Shown: positions 48,795-60,658, counted from the first letter of the stretch. The stretch is 64,000 nucleotides of DNA from Parasponia andersonii (GCA_002914805.1 JXTB01000383.1:62001-126000), one strand, 5' to 3'. Translations and numbers: made by a program. Notes: a model not told the origin generated them from the letters alone.

Positions 48795-49537
48795 ATCAAA
48801 TTTTACAAAATCAAGGGCTTTGATGAAAATGTCTGCAATCTGTTTTTCAGTTTCAATATTTTCCAAAATGATTATTTTATTCTCAACTTGTTCCCTTGAT
48901 GAAATGATCTTTGACTCAATCATAGAGAAAAAAACACATATAATTATTCGAATTGATATACCTATTTCATGTGACTATGACATCATCAATACTACCTATA
49001 ATGAGGTTTAATGCATGATTTTTCTTCACTCTTGAACAAGGTTCTCTCTTGATTGGACCATTCAAGACAAATGTGGGTATAATTTCTTGTTGGGCAACAA
49101 TCTATTTCTGCTCTTCTGATGTTGTAACATTGTTACTAGATGTTGTAACATGACCATTAGATATTGTAATATCGTTAGGATGAGTTACAACATTCAATTC
49201 TGAGTCAAAATCATTTATAGCTTCATCAGTAAAACTGATTACCTCATCCTCTTTCAAAAAATCTGAAAATTCTTTGAAATCATCAATAATAACATTGGCT
49301 AATTCCATAACAATTTTAGTTCTCATGTTGTACACACAATACGCTCTACTATTATTGGAATAGCCGAGAAAAACACCCGTATCACTCTTAGTATCAACCT
49401 TGCCAAGATGCTCCCTATCATTCAAAATGAAACAAATGCTTCCAAAAATATGAAAGTGACTAAGATTAGGCTTCTTAATTTTCTAAATCTCATAAGGAGT
49501 TTTTTTCATACCTGGTCGAAGATAAACACGATTGATG
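48795..49537 (-). pseudogene. copia integrase C-terminus, linker and RNase H end (reverse transcriptase deleted)
   Basis: Minus-strand order: NRVYLRPGMKKTPYEI and KKPNLSHFHIFGSICFILND (49530-49430), GKVDTKSDTGVFLGYSNNSR and AYCVYNMRTKIVMELANVII (49410-49290), an acidic linker to about 49102, GPIKREPCSRVKKNHALNLI (about 49050), then directly REQVENKIIILENIETEKQI and ADIFIKALDF (48905-48800), which is the end of RNase H. The reverse transcriptase and most of RNase H between them are missing. The left boundary of the integrase piece (49537) abuts the second LTR half. Confidence 0.82.
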
Positions 49538-50248
49538 GTGATTTATGAAAGTTGTTGCAACAACTTTCTGACTGTCCAAATAAAGAATGACAACAGATTT
49601 CTTAGCAATTCATTTCAATTTTATTTTAAACCTATTTATACCAAGAGAGAACAAAATTAGGGTTAGAAATTTGTCTATAAAAGCTGAATAAGTCCAAGAA
49701 ATTTGTATGCACTTTATTTGAGAGAAAATACTCTTTGAGAGAGCTTTTATGTAAGGCATAGAATTTGTTCTATTACCATTGTGAAACTTAGAAAGCTAGT
49801 GAGTTTTCTAGGTTTCTTATTTGAGTACCTTTGTTCTTCAGGAGGAAGAACATTTTGTCTTCGGGAGGAGATAGATCCGAATCAATGAAAATAGTTCACG
49901 TGCAAAGGATTAACAAAACGAGGGAAACTCGCTAAACAGGATTAGTGAAATTGTTACAACACATTGTGGCAATTAAAAGGAGTAAGTATTTTATTGCATT
50001 AGTCAATTAGTGTTTGTAATCTTGATACTTTATTAATTTGTTTGATCTTTGGGTACAGTCCCGTGGAGTAGGAGAGGTCCGAGCCATATTAAAAACGCCT
50101 TGTGTTTATTCTTTATTTTTTTTTTATTACAACATATGCATTCGTTGTTATAACAACTTTTCATATACGTGTTACAACATACTTAATTAATTATTAATTA
50201 ATTAATCAATTAATTAATTATTTAGTAATACTTAAAACAAATCTTTCA
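49538..50248 (+). repeat. Second half of the + strand copia LTR
   Basis: Starts GATTTATGAAAGTTGTTGC and matches, inverted, 45948-46640 of the minus LTR (TTTCTGACTGTCCAAA, AGGAGATAGATCCGA, GGAGTAGGAGAGGTCCGAGCC), ending TACTTAAAACAAATCTTTCA. The halves 43320-43888 and 49538-50248 together make one LTR of about 1.28 kb. Its flanks (CAAGG left, TAAAT right) are not a matching target duplication. Confidence 0.8.
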
Positions 50249-52139
50249 TAAATATTAATTGATTGAAAGTAATTGAAGGCTACAATGAAGGCCATGTGGC
50301 TTAGTGAACCACTCAAATAATATTTATTTGATCCTTAATTATTCTTTTCATTTTAGCAATTAAATCCCCAAATGCTGTGTTTCAGTTGGCAGAACTCTTC
50401 AAATCAGTAACATACGTAAAATATATCACATATATAATCAAAAATCAGCAAACGACCAAAAGGAATAAATAAATAAATAAAAACATGCAATTTCAATATT
50501 ATGCAGCTAAGCGGTGGTGCTGGTTTGCACAGTTAATCCATCTTGTGAACATGGGAATCGACATGGAGAGCGTAGAAAGCCAAAAACGTCAAACACCATG
50601 ATCGAAAATGTCGAATATTTCACAACCACGTGATTCATAACTAACAAGAAAATCTACGTCTTGCCTGTTTTCATATCTGCTTCCTTTCTTCAAATTTGAA
50701 GGAAAAAAACCTGCATTCTTCTCATAATATTATAGACCACTAAAATAAGTTTAGTTAATCGTGGTCTAAATTTCCAATCTAGCTACGTCTCATCTTGTAA
50801 TTAATTTGTAGATCAACAAAAAAGGCTCAGAAGTTTTTCATTTAAAAAGAAAAAACTAAAGATCTTCGGGTTTTCAATATTTTGTAAGAAACAAATTAAG
50901 GGCTTCATGCGAGAAAAGAGCCAAAGAGCAATAGATGCATTTGACGTTAGAGCAATAGGTGCGTGTAAGATTATGGTGTTTTGGGGAAGAAATGACTCCA
51001 CTCTCCATACCTCGTTTCTCTTCTTCTTCTGATTTTAGTTTGTTATTTCTTTTACAAGATTCATTAATTTGTTAACTTTAGGGTTTTCATGTTTCTTAAA
51101 TTTTTTTTTAAGACAAATTTTTTTTATTGCCTCCGTCACGTGTGGACCACAGTGCATTTTGACTTAAAAAGAATGGGTCAGTTATTGATTTAGCAATAGT
51201 TTTGCCAAATGAACGGTCATATTTTTGGAATTTATTTATCAAAACTAAAAGATAAAGGACTAAATTCAAGTAACAAAATAGTCCAGGGACTACAAGCAAT
51301 TTTATGTTCGACCTTTTTTTTTTAAACAACAAAATTGGTGTTTTTTGGTCAACGAAAATGTTAACATTGATTCTTTGGTTACAACGTGGTCACGACAAAA
51401 TTTTGTGATGAATTCCTTCAGTGAAAAGTTGTGTTGTGACTAACTATATAGTAAGACTTTTTTGCAATGAATTAATTGTGAGGTGAATAATGGTTCTCAA
51501 ATTTCGTATTGTTCAAAGCAATTCTCTGCTTTTCCTTTTTTCTATGTTCTCAGAATTACTATGCTTGATCATCAAATGACTTTTTTTCGGTCTTCCATCT
51601 GTTTATAATTTGTAAATTAACATGGTTTTGACAAGAATAGATTTATTTGCCCCAGATATTCTAGATTCCCTATTACATTTAAAATTTAACATTTCTTATC
51701 CCACTATTTTGAAATGTTCTTAATTAATTCCAGGATTAACTAGTCATTGCTTAATTACAAATAATTTAATTTTGTTTCCTGCCATATATACTTTCTCATG
51801 TATTTCCGCTTTTACGTAGAGGAATATACTTTCTCATGTATTTCCGCTTTTACGTAGAGGAAGAAAAGTAAAAGTTACAACTTTCAATAAACTCTTCGGA
51901 TGATATATTTAAAAATTTAATTTTAGAATCTAAATAGTACTTTTTTGGATTATCAATTGTCAATATCCATTTTCTCTACTATTTTCTTTCTCTCTCTATT
52001 TTTCTTTATTTTCTTTCTCATGTGTTTGAAGCAGTACAATAAGAAATCAGTTTGCATTTTTAAAATAATATGTATTCATATAATTTCACGTAAGGGCAAT
52101 TTTATGAGACAGAATAGATCATTATTTAAGAGGGCCTCC
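50249..52139. other. Intergenic DNA
   Basis: No gene recognised. The stretch 51100-51330 has text common in plant interspersed repeats (AAAATAGTCCAGGGACTACA). A perfect 38-bp tandem duplication lies at 51787-51862. Confidence 0.45.
51787..51862. repeat. Perfect 38-bp tandem duplication
   Basis: Two identical units, 51787-51824 and 51825-51862, each TATACTTTCTCATG...ACGTAGAGGAA. Identity suggests a recent duplication. Confidence 0.95.
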
Positions 52140-53150
52140 TAGGAGGTCCATTACAATATGGAAGATTTTAAATGGTAAGCTTCTTACTTAAGATTCTATG
52201 CAAAGAAGAGGTTTTCCTTTAGCTTCTATTTGCGGGGCTAAGCTTTTGTAGCACAGAAAGTATTAGCCATATTTTTCTGAAATGTGATTTTGCTAAGAAG
52301 TTATGGAATTCGTTTTTTGAAAACTTTTATTGCCATAAGAGGAATTTACTTTTGAATGATTTTGTGGAATTTACTAGATCTTAATCAGAAGTTTAGTCCT
52401 ATGATTTGTAAATGTTGATTGGCCGGTTTTTTTGGCTATTTGTTGGCGTAATATTTGAAATAAAAGAAATAAAGCCATATTTGATGAAAAAGCTGATCTT
52501 ACGAGTGCTTTAGTTATGGTGTACGGGCAGCTATGAAAGAAACTGTGTGCTGGTTCCTGATTTCATCTATGATAATGGGATGGATGGTGACATCATGAAG
52601 GAGTTGGGTATGGTTCAATAATTTCCTAAAACCCCTGTATATAAATCTGTTTACCGGGTTTTCTTTAACCAGTTTGGACCAAGGTAAATATGGATGGATC
52701 AGCTATGGGCAGCCTAAATGAAGCAGCTTATGGGGGAATTTTTCGGAATCATAGAGTATTTGTTCAGGGTTGTTTTAGTCGCTATATATCTTGGCAAAGT
52801 TTGTGCCTATGAAGCTGAGCTTTGGGATGTCATTGCAGCAGTAAATTTAGCTCGAGAGAAAGGATGGAATGCTTTGTGGTTAGAAAGTGATGTAATTGGA
52901 AGGCTAAAGACAGCTAAAGACCCGCTCACTTGAGGTTTCTTGGAGTATTAGAAATGAATGGTACAGGAGAGTTCATAAACATAGAGGAAATGTCTTTTTG
53001 TTTTTCTCATATCTTCAGGGAGGGTTAACAGATGTGCTGATAGGTTGGCATCCATTGGTTCTTTGCAAAACTGATCGGTGGTGGAACTCTACTCCTCATT
53101 CTATTTGGCATTTGGTTAATTATTTTGACTGTACTGGTTTACTATACTAT
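52140..53150 (+). pseudogene. LINE-type / RNase H domain relic
   Basis: First a zinc-binding reverse-transcriptase-associated (zf-RVT) remnant: QRRGFPLASICGAKLL (about 52200-52250) and ISHIFLKCDFAKKLWNSF-like text (52265-52320). Then an RNase H domain in two frames: WTKVNMDGSAMGSLNEAAYG and GIFRNHRVFVQGCFS (52675-52775), a shift, then AYEAELWDVIAAVNLAREKG and WNALWLESDVIG (52807-52900). The three acidic active-site residues (D in NMDGS, E in YEAEL, D in LESD) can all be seen. Plant L1-type LINEs and their derived RNase H-like proteins have this order. Stops and shifts make it inactive. Confidence 0.7.
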
Positions 53151-54200
53151 AGATTTCATTGAGATTTGTTGGAGCTTTAGTAATACTTTTGTAATATTAT
53201 ATTCTTTTTTTGATTTTTTAAATAATATTGCTTCCATTTGTGAGGTTTTCCTTTTTTTTTTTTTAAAGAAGAATATTAATATATTAAAAGTGGTGCCAAA
53301 GAGAATAAAAGAGGTGATAATAAAATTACTTTTCTATTGATTTTTCAAATAGATTAGATTATGTTTATTAATCAGCAAAGAGAATATCCTTTCTTTATTC
53401 TACTTGGTACGTAAACAAATAAAAAAAAAATTAGTTTTACTTTCTTTATTCCTTCTTCTCTCTATTCCTAGTCTAGTCTAGGGTATATTTACTAATGTGT
53501 AATGGAAAGTAAAGGAATGAGAGAAAGAAAAGTATTTGATTCTTTCCATGTATTTACTTACCAATTAGCCAGAATGAAGAGCTTTTCTGCCATTTATTAT
53601 TTTTTATGCCCCTGTTTCTTTTCCACTCATTCCTTCGATGAATTAGTAAATGTGGCCCCGTTTTCCTGTGTTCTTTAATTTGTGATCACAGTTGGATAAA
53701 GATGATCCATATATTTGGTTGCCATGACTCTCTCTCTCTCAAATGATGTTGTTTTGTTCATTAACAAGGCTCTAGACAAGAGATTTAGTTCCCAATTTCA
53801 GTTTTTTTGGGTTACTTTCATGTTCTTTGTGTTCTAGTATAACTGGAACACTCGTAATAAGTTGATTTTTAAAGGCAAGCAAGTATATCTGCATTCTTCT
53901 ATGTCTTCTCTTTGGTCGTTGATTTGAGAGTTAGCTACATAAGCTCTGGTCGTTCTGACAATTTGTTACAGAACTTATTCCTTTTGTAGGCTAAATTCGA
54001 GCCTTTACCCTAGTAAGGCTCTGGTAATAACTCAGTTTTATGGATTTTGCCTAGCAATCAGGAGCTGAGCTATTAACGGTCCCGTGCCCCCACTGGATTT
54101 GTAAATGTGTATATGTAATATATATTAATTTTATTAGTATTTAAATTGTTCTCAGTAAAAAGAAATTAGAGGTAAATAGCCTGAGTCTATTTTTCTACCC
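53151..54200. other. Intergenic DNA with a possible second LINE fragment
   Basis: The text at 53835-53885 can be read as YNWNTRNKLIFKGK, similar to the linker before the RNase H domain of plant LINE-like proteins, and a terminal stretch follows to about 54130. It would be out of order as part of the relic at 52140, so it would be a second fragment. The 53350-53760 stretch has nothing recognisable. Confidence 0.35.
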
Positions 54201-54205
54201 ATTGC

Positions 54206-56704
54206 TGTAAAATCCTAAATTTTGTAAGGTGAAATAAGTAATTTTGGTTTAAGGACATTTTGGTAATTTGTCATTTTTGGTTTTAATTAAATAAAAATCT
54301 GAAATATTTGATTTGAGTAAAATCTGGAGAATATAAGGTCCAGGCACATTTGAGATAAAAGTGAAAAAGAAATGACAACCGAGGACTTAAAAATAAATAA
54401 GAAGTGACTAAAGTGAAAAGATCTTTTGATATTGTGGCCAAAGTAGAATTTTAGAAAGTTTTTGGTGAAATCAGGTGGTGCCACATGTCCCACTATCTAC
54501 AGTTCCAAAAATTATCTATTAATCCCCCAACTTTTCTTCTTTTTCCTAGAAAGTCCCCTGCCATTTCGAAAATCCACTCCACTGCTATTGTTCATGTGTG
54601 AGCTCCTCCGGCTACCAAATAGCCCGACGCGCTGGCCTGCCGTGACTAGGAGCTCCAACGATCATGCGCCAGCCAACCCCGCCATGAAACACCGCCCCTC
54701 GCTAGAACTATGGCTATTCGAAAATCGTGCTACCGAAATGGTTTTTCGCTCGCCGTTTCTTCCTCCGATATCCAATCAACTCGCTGTCACTGCCGTTCGC
54801 TTCATCTCGATGCCAGCTATCATTTTCGATCTCCCAAACTACTAACTCGATTTTGGTAAGAAGTTAGTTACTTGTAGCATTTTTATAATAAAAATTTTTG
54901 TGCTATTTTTGTAATTATTTCAAAATTAAGTTATTTATACTGAGAAAACTATACCACGTTAAAGAAGAGATTAAAACATGAAATTTTATGATTTTAAATT
55001 GTCAAAACGGTAACCAAAAGTGCGTTAATTATCAAAATGAAATAGTGGCATTTTTCTAAATACTTTCCAAAAGTGTTATTTTTATAATTTTTGGATTTAT
55101 GAGCCTATTTAATGCTAGGGACTTCGAAACTAAGTTTTGACTTCAAATTTGGACTCAATGAGGCTGGGACATAAATTTTGATATAAAATATCACAATATT
55201 CTGCAATGGTACGAAAATCAAGAGAATAACTTGTGAATTGTATCGTTTTACGTGCCATGGACCAATTTGACACTAGGATCCATTTTTGACAAATTTTATA
55301 TCTAACCCAATACTTTTAGGTATTTTGAATTCAATAGTGATATCTGTTTCTCAATCTAAGATATCGTTTGGAAATTCACTTTCTCAAGTTAACGTGTCGG
55401 GATTTAGAAATAACACTTTGAACAACCAGCTGATCAACAAAGGACCTTTTTAGCATTGTTAGCTCAACATAATTACTATTTTGAGGTAGGGGATCCTAAT
55501 GCCTTGTTTTCTATTATTTCTCATAAAAATTGGAATGTGTTGTGAAAAAGTAAAATTTTATGATTTTATTAAATTAAATATTTTGAATAATTATTTTTGT
55601 GAATTATGGATTTGTGAGATATTGTAGACTACTCTAGATATCTTTCATGTGATTTATGCAAGTTTTAATTTTGGTTTTGATTAAATCATAGGAAATATAC
55701 TATTGAATTTTTAGAGCACAAAATGAATTTTTATTTAAAAATCATAGTACGTCTAGAATGTTAAATTTGTAGTAGGCAGAATAGTATACCTGCCTTCAGT
55801 GAGAGCCTGTAAACCAGTGTGAGGTTTTTTTTTGTCTATCTTCACCCGGTAGGTGTCGGCATTTGGTGCCCTTCTGGCTCGGTGGGATTAGACACACGAG
55901 TGTTTCTCCGGTTTCCAGAGATAAATGTCAAGCAAGGAGCACTCAATACATGTAGTATAAATTGCTCTAGTCGTAATGAGAGGATGAGAGCTCGTGTGAT
56001 GTATTGATTTATGTGATAGTATCCTTATTTTATTATGATTTTCAATATGTTTTGACCTTTATATCTGATTTTAGTCTTTAGTGTGACTTTCTGTAACAGT
56101 TTTCTACTTTGTTTTGAATACTTAATATTTATAAAAATACTTTTCAGCACTACTAACTATGCAAATATTTTCAGAATTATAAAAAGATTTTCCAAAAATA
56201 GGTAATCTAGTAATCTATTGGGCATTTTATGCTCATTCTTCTACTTTCTCCATAAGTGGATTTTAGTGTGATATTGATGACCAACAAGTGAATTAAAAGG
56301 CTAATTTTTACTTGTAGTTTGTGACTTGGCAATACTAGGAGTGTGGATTTAAGGCTTGTGTCTATGTCTTGTTAAATAAATGGATTATGTTAGCATTCAA
56401 ACTAAGAATACTACTTTGAATATGTATGTAAACTATATATACCATACTAGCTTGATGTTGAATTGTGCATGATGATGCTCGATTAACTATTTGAATTTGG
56501 CTTTTCTAATAATTAATTAGTCTATGTTTATTGGTGACTATGAACTGTGGGATAGGTTCACTGTTGGAATTCCAAATATTTTTTTTTAATCGTGTTATTT
56601 TAAAAATTCAAAACTTTTTAAAATTTTTCTTTATATATTAAGGAATTTCTAATTCTAGTGAAATTTTCCTTCTGCCACTACCCTAAGGTTTAGGTCATGA
56701 GACA
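54206..56704 (+). repeat. 5' LTR of the long-LTR gypsy element (copy 5)
   Basis: From TGTAAAATCCTAAATTTTG to GGTCATGAGACA, 2499 bp, followed by a seven-base gap and the primer-binding site. Shared landmarks with the solo copies: a GC-rich block (54600-54830), TTCAAATTTGGACTCAATGAG (55144), and the TGGGCATTTTATGCTCA stretch (56220). The candidate left target duplication is ATTGC (54201-54205). The 127-codon open stretch at 54462-54845 is part of the LTR leader and has no recognised protein family. Confidence 0.88.
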
Positions 56705-56711
56705 TAAATTG

Positions 56712-56724
56712 TGGTATCAGAGCC
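56712..56724 (+). other. Primer-binding site, initiator methionine tRNA type
   Basis: TGGTATCAGAGCC, the standard plant retrotransposon primer site complementary to the 3' end of initiator Met tRNA, just after the LTR. Confidence 0.92.
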
Positions 56725-56829
56725 AGAGATTTAAATACCCTAGACATAGCACATTTAAATTAGATTGAAATTGTATTTATAATGATATGTATTATTACCT
56801 CACTAATAGTTTGATATATCATTTCAGAC

Positions 56830-57760
56830 TTTCAAAAATATCTCTTAGGAGAGCTCCGAGGCACCAACCTGGTTCTGAGCCCTCTCTAGTTCATTAAGAC
56901 TTCAACCAATTTTTCAAAGTAATGCGTCATGCCTTCCTTTAGATGTAGGGTCCCAACTAACAGCCTCAACCTCAGCCTTAACCTCAACCATAAGAAGAGA
57001 ATTAACCTGATCCAGCTGACTATTTTCAAAAGTTTATGCACTTTCAACCTAGACAGTATGATAGAACCCTAGATGTACTAGTTGCCAATGCATGGTTGCA
57101 TGAGATGACACAACACTTTTGGACCCTTGATACTCTTAGAGAGTTCTGGGTTGTATTGGTTCGCTTGACGGGAAATGCTATCTATTCGTGGTAGACTATT
57201 GAGGTTATGCGGAATATAAAAGTCGTAACATTGGAAGAATTTGAGAGACTCTTCAAAGCACATTATACAAATAATGATCAACAAGCTAGAGTGATTGGCC
57301 ATTTTGAGAGACTAACTTAAGGGAATAGAACAGTGAACCAATACGTGATAGAGTTCACAGAATTGGCAAGCCTCGCTTTAGCCCAGTGGTGAGTGACACT
57401 TACCGAATTGTGAAGTTCAAGAATGGTCTGAATCGAAATATCCATAGCCGTATTGCTATTCACTTATTTGCCACTCTCTCTAAGGTAGTGTTAGCTGCCC
57501 AACGAGTTGAAGCCATAGAAAATAAGCAAGGTATAAGAAAAAGCGATGATAGAAAAGTGAACAAGAAGAACCAATGAGAGTGGTCTACCTAAGGTTCATC
57601 AAATAGTGAATACTATACTAGCAGTGGTTCGTTAGGTAAAAAAAGGTTCAATCCATATACGTGTTACCACTATGGTCAGTAAGACCATAAGAAGAATGAG
57701 TGCTGAAAACATCTTACATTCAGAATTTCTGCACTCCTCAAGCTTCAGAGAGTCAAAGGG
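56830..57760 (+). pseudogene. gag of the long-LTR gypsy element (broken)
   Basis: Readable pieces: PRQYDRTLDVLVANAWLHEM (about 57045), TLREFWVVLVRLTGNAIYSW (57133), VVTLEEFERLFKAHYTNNDQ (57222), NQYVIEFTELASLALAQW (57338), TYRIVKFKNGLNRNIHSRIA and LSKVVLAAQRVEAIENKQG (57397-57535), then a zinc-knuckle remnant YTCYHYGQ and DHKKNEC (57657-57700). Frames change and several stops occur, so it cannot form particles. Confidence 0.78.
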
Positions 57761-57899
57761 GGCATGGATATATTAGGAGTGGCCTAAGATCTAGTAGTAG
57801 TCCTCCTGGACAAGGAAGAGGCAATAAAGGAAAAGGAAAAGTTACTGACTAAACTTATGCAATTTCTAGAACCGATGGTACAAATGAACACACTAGCCG

Positions 57900-60002
57900 A
57901 GGTATTATTGACGGTATAGTTCTTATTTCACACTCGTGAGCACATATTTTATTTGATACTGGTGCATCTCATTAATTCATATCCTTGTTGTTTGCTCAAC
58001 TTCTAAGGTTAGAATTTTCTAAATTAGATTATGTCTTGATGTTGGGAACATCTATAGATGGAGTAGCTGTTGTGTCTTCTGTGTGTAAATCTTATTGTGT
58101 GGTGATTGATGGTAAAGAGTTACTTGCTAATTTAATTATGTTGCCAATGAAACAATAGGATGTAATACTTAGTATGCATTGGTTATCTAAGTATCAACCT
58201 ATTGTCGATTGTTATGATAAACGAGTGACTCTTATTTTGGATGATGAATAGCCCATAATATGTCAAGCTCGAACGAATTTATTGAAACCAAGTTATATTC
58301 TAAAAGTCTATTTAGGTGGTAGGAAGAAACGTAAGTGTTATGAGAACTTATTTGCCATTAATGGTGAGATGAGAACTAATGGTTAAGACCTATAGATAAT
58401 GATGGTGAGCGAATATGCAGAGGTATTTCTAGAGGATTTACCAGGGCTGCCACCAGATAGAGAGATCGAGTTCTATATTGACCTTGTTCTTGGGGCTCAG
58501 ACAGTTTCTATTCCAGCCTACCATATGGCTCCTGCAGAGATGAACGAATTGAGAGAATAATTGGATGCTTTGATATCCAAGAGTTTCATTCAGAGTAGTA
58601 CTTCTCCTTGGAATGTTCTCATTTTTTTCACCAAGAAAGCTGACAGTACCTTAAGGCTTTGTGTGGACTATAAAAAGTTAAATCAGCTGACAATAAAGAA
58701 CAAATCCTTTGCCAAAAATTAACGAGCTGTTTAATCAACTTGGTGACTCAATATTCTTCTCCAAGATTGACTCAAAATAAAGTTATCATTAGTTGAAGAT
58801 AAGAGATGAAGATATACCGAAAATAGTATTCAGAACTCGTTATAGTTACTTTGAGTTTCTAGTAATACCTCTTGTTTTGACAAATGCACCTGCAGCTTTT
58901 ATGGACCTCATGAGTCGGATTTTTAGGCCGTACTTGGATCATTTTGTAGTTATTTTTATTGATGATATCTTAGTGTATTCTAAGACTCAGGAAGAGTATG
59001 CTGAGCATTTAAGGATAATGCTTGAAGTTTTGAGAAGTCAAGTTATATGCCAAGAGATCAAAATGTGACTTTTGGATGTCAGAAGTTAAATTCTTAGGGC
59101 ATATAATTTCTCAAGAAGGTATCTCAGTCGTTTCTGCTACAGTAAAAGCCATTCTAAAATGGAAAAGAGCAGAGAATGTGACAGAGATACAAAGTTCCCT
59201 CGGTTTCGCAGGCTACTACCATCATTTTATTTAGAATTTCTCAAGGGTTGTATTACCATTGACAAGGTTGACTATGAAAGATGACAAGTTTATTTAGGAT
59301 AGTGATTGTGAAGAAGCTTTTAGAAAACTGAAGAATAGTTTGACAACTGCACCTGTTCTTACTGTTCTTGAGAGTAATGAACCTTATGTGCTATATACCA
59401 ATACTTCGAAGACGGGATTAGGATATGTTCTGATGCAAAATGGTTGAGTTATAGTGTATGCTTCTCGTCAGTTGAAGCCATATGAGAGAAACTATCCTAC
59501 CTATGACCTGGAACTTGCCGTAGTAATCTTCGCACTCAAAATTTGGAGGTGTTATTTGTATGGTATGAAATTTGAAATATTCTCTAGCCACAAGAGTTTG
59601 AAATTTCTCTTTATCTAGCGAGATCTAAATTTAAGACAACGGAGATAGGTTGAGTATATGAAGGACTATGATTTTAGCTTGCAGTATCATCTCGATAAGA
59701 CTAATATTGTAGCTGATGCTTTGAGAAGAAAACTACTAGGCTCATAAGCAGTACTAATATTTGATGATTGAAAAAACTCAGTTACAATTAGCATCTATAA
59801 TTTGTAGTACTTTGAGACTGATAAAGCTGCTTATCTTAGTAATATTGTGGCCTCACCAACACTTTTACAGACAGTGCAACAAATTCAATGGCAAGACCAA
59901 GAGTTGAGAGCGATCTAAAATCAACTCGAGAGTGGTGAATAACTAGAAGATTGGAGTAAAAATAGAGAAGGATTTGCCGTTTTCAGAGGAAAGATAGCAG
60001 TA
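57900..60002 (+). pseudogene. Protease, reverse transcriptase and RNase H of the long-LTR gypsy element (broken)
   Basis: Protease motif FDTGASH at 57952-57972, then SKLDYVLMLGTSIDGVAVVS. Reverse transcriptase: LPGLPPDREIEFYIDL (58441), STLRLCVDYKKLNQLTIKN (58648-58701), a frameshift near 58705, then [20 protein letters not shown] (58851) and [18 protein letters not shown] (58948-59000) with the catalytic IDD. RNase H: VLYTNTSKTGLGYVLMQNG (59388), [40 protein letters not shown] (59509-59570) and DKTNIVADALRRK (59697). The last host codons before the insertion read EGFAVFRGKIAV, the start of the integrase region. At least ten in-frame stops. Confidence 0.85.
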
Positions 60003-60640
60003 TGTTAAGCTCTTCAGAATCCAAATGTTGCTGCTCATGGCTCTAAGATCCTTTATATATACTGCTCACTCAAAGGATAGAAGAAGACCCTAGAATGTGG
60101 TGGACACTTCTAGAATGATCAAGAAAGGTCTTGACCATGCTAAAAGACTTTAAATGGCATTACTAAGTCCTAAAATTTTTTAGATAAGGCCAGATAGTGC
60201 TAGATAGGTTGGAACGGTCCTAGAAACTCCTAGAATGACTTGGAAGAACCAAGATGGTGGGCAAACTTCCTAGAAGGATCTAGGTCATGCTTGTTTTAGA
60301 TTTCTCTATGTAAATATCTTTGCAGATGTTACTATTTTATTTTAGAATATTCTAGACCCTTTTTAAGATCATGTCACTTGGTACGATCATAACATTTGGT
60401 TGGTTTAGGCTTTGCCTATATAAAGGAATCCTTGAGTTCATTTGTATACAAGTCTCATTTGTGAGAGCTGTAAGCATCCTAAGAGTAATACAAAGCATTC
60501 ATTCCCTCAAATTATCTTATCCTTTATCACTTTGTCTTAAAACTTACTCTAATTTCCTTTTTTGAGTGTTGGTAAGCTGATTTAGTGCGGCAAACTGTGC
60601 TAAGTGTCGCACGATTATCTAGTTTGAGGTTAAGGTCATG
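60003..60640 (+). repeat. 5' LTR of the nested chromovirus
   Basis: Begins TGTTAAGCTC. Compared with the 3' LTR start (TGTTACCCTCCG...) it lacks about 18 bases, then aligns from GCTC onward. Its end lies just before the primer site, at 60638-60646. Contains a TATA box (60417) and repeated TTCTAGAA/CCTAGAA motifs. Confidence 0.82.
60417..60424 (+). promoter_or_regulatory. TATA box of the nested chromovirus LTR
   Basis: TATATAAA in GCCTATATAAAGG, about 220 bases before the LTR end, a normal place for an LTR promoter. Confidence 0.6.
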
Positions 60641-60646
60641 ATAGCA

Positions 60647-60658
60647 TGGTATCAAAGC
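60647..60658 (+). other. Primer-binding site of the nested chromovirus
   Basis: TGGTATCAAAGC, one base different from the initiator-Met-type TGGTATCAGAGC. Confidence 0.8.

Larger units (their letters stand above)
54206..60002 (+). mobile_element. Ty3/gypsy element with long LTRs (Tekay/Del-like), interrupted at 60003
   Basis: A 5' LTR of 2.5 kb, an initiator-Met-type primer-binding site, broken gag, protease with DTGAS, reverse transcriptase with FIDDIL and RNase H, all in the + direction. Sequence stops at the start of the integrase region because another gypsy element is inserted there; the rest lies beyond the window, if present. Long LTRs, the primer site and the pol order fit the Tekay/Del branch of chromoviruses, but the lineage cannot be fixed without integrase. 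It is the only copy of the LTR family here that still has internal sequence. Confidence 0.85.

Noticed and set aside
43320-50248. Autointegration (element inserting into itself) as the cause of the inverted copia layout
   Set aside because: Autointegration joins LTR ends to an internal site; here the breaks are in the middle of an LTR and in the middle of integrase.
54462-54845. 127-codon frame as an independent gene
   Set aside because: It lies inside the 5' LTR, and the equivalent GC-rich block in the other LTR copies has different, non-matching frames.
56712-56724. Part of a tRNA gene
   Set aside because: Only the primer-binding complement of the tRNA 3' end is present, directly after an LTR; no cloverleaf can be drawn around it.
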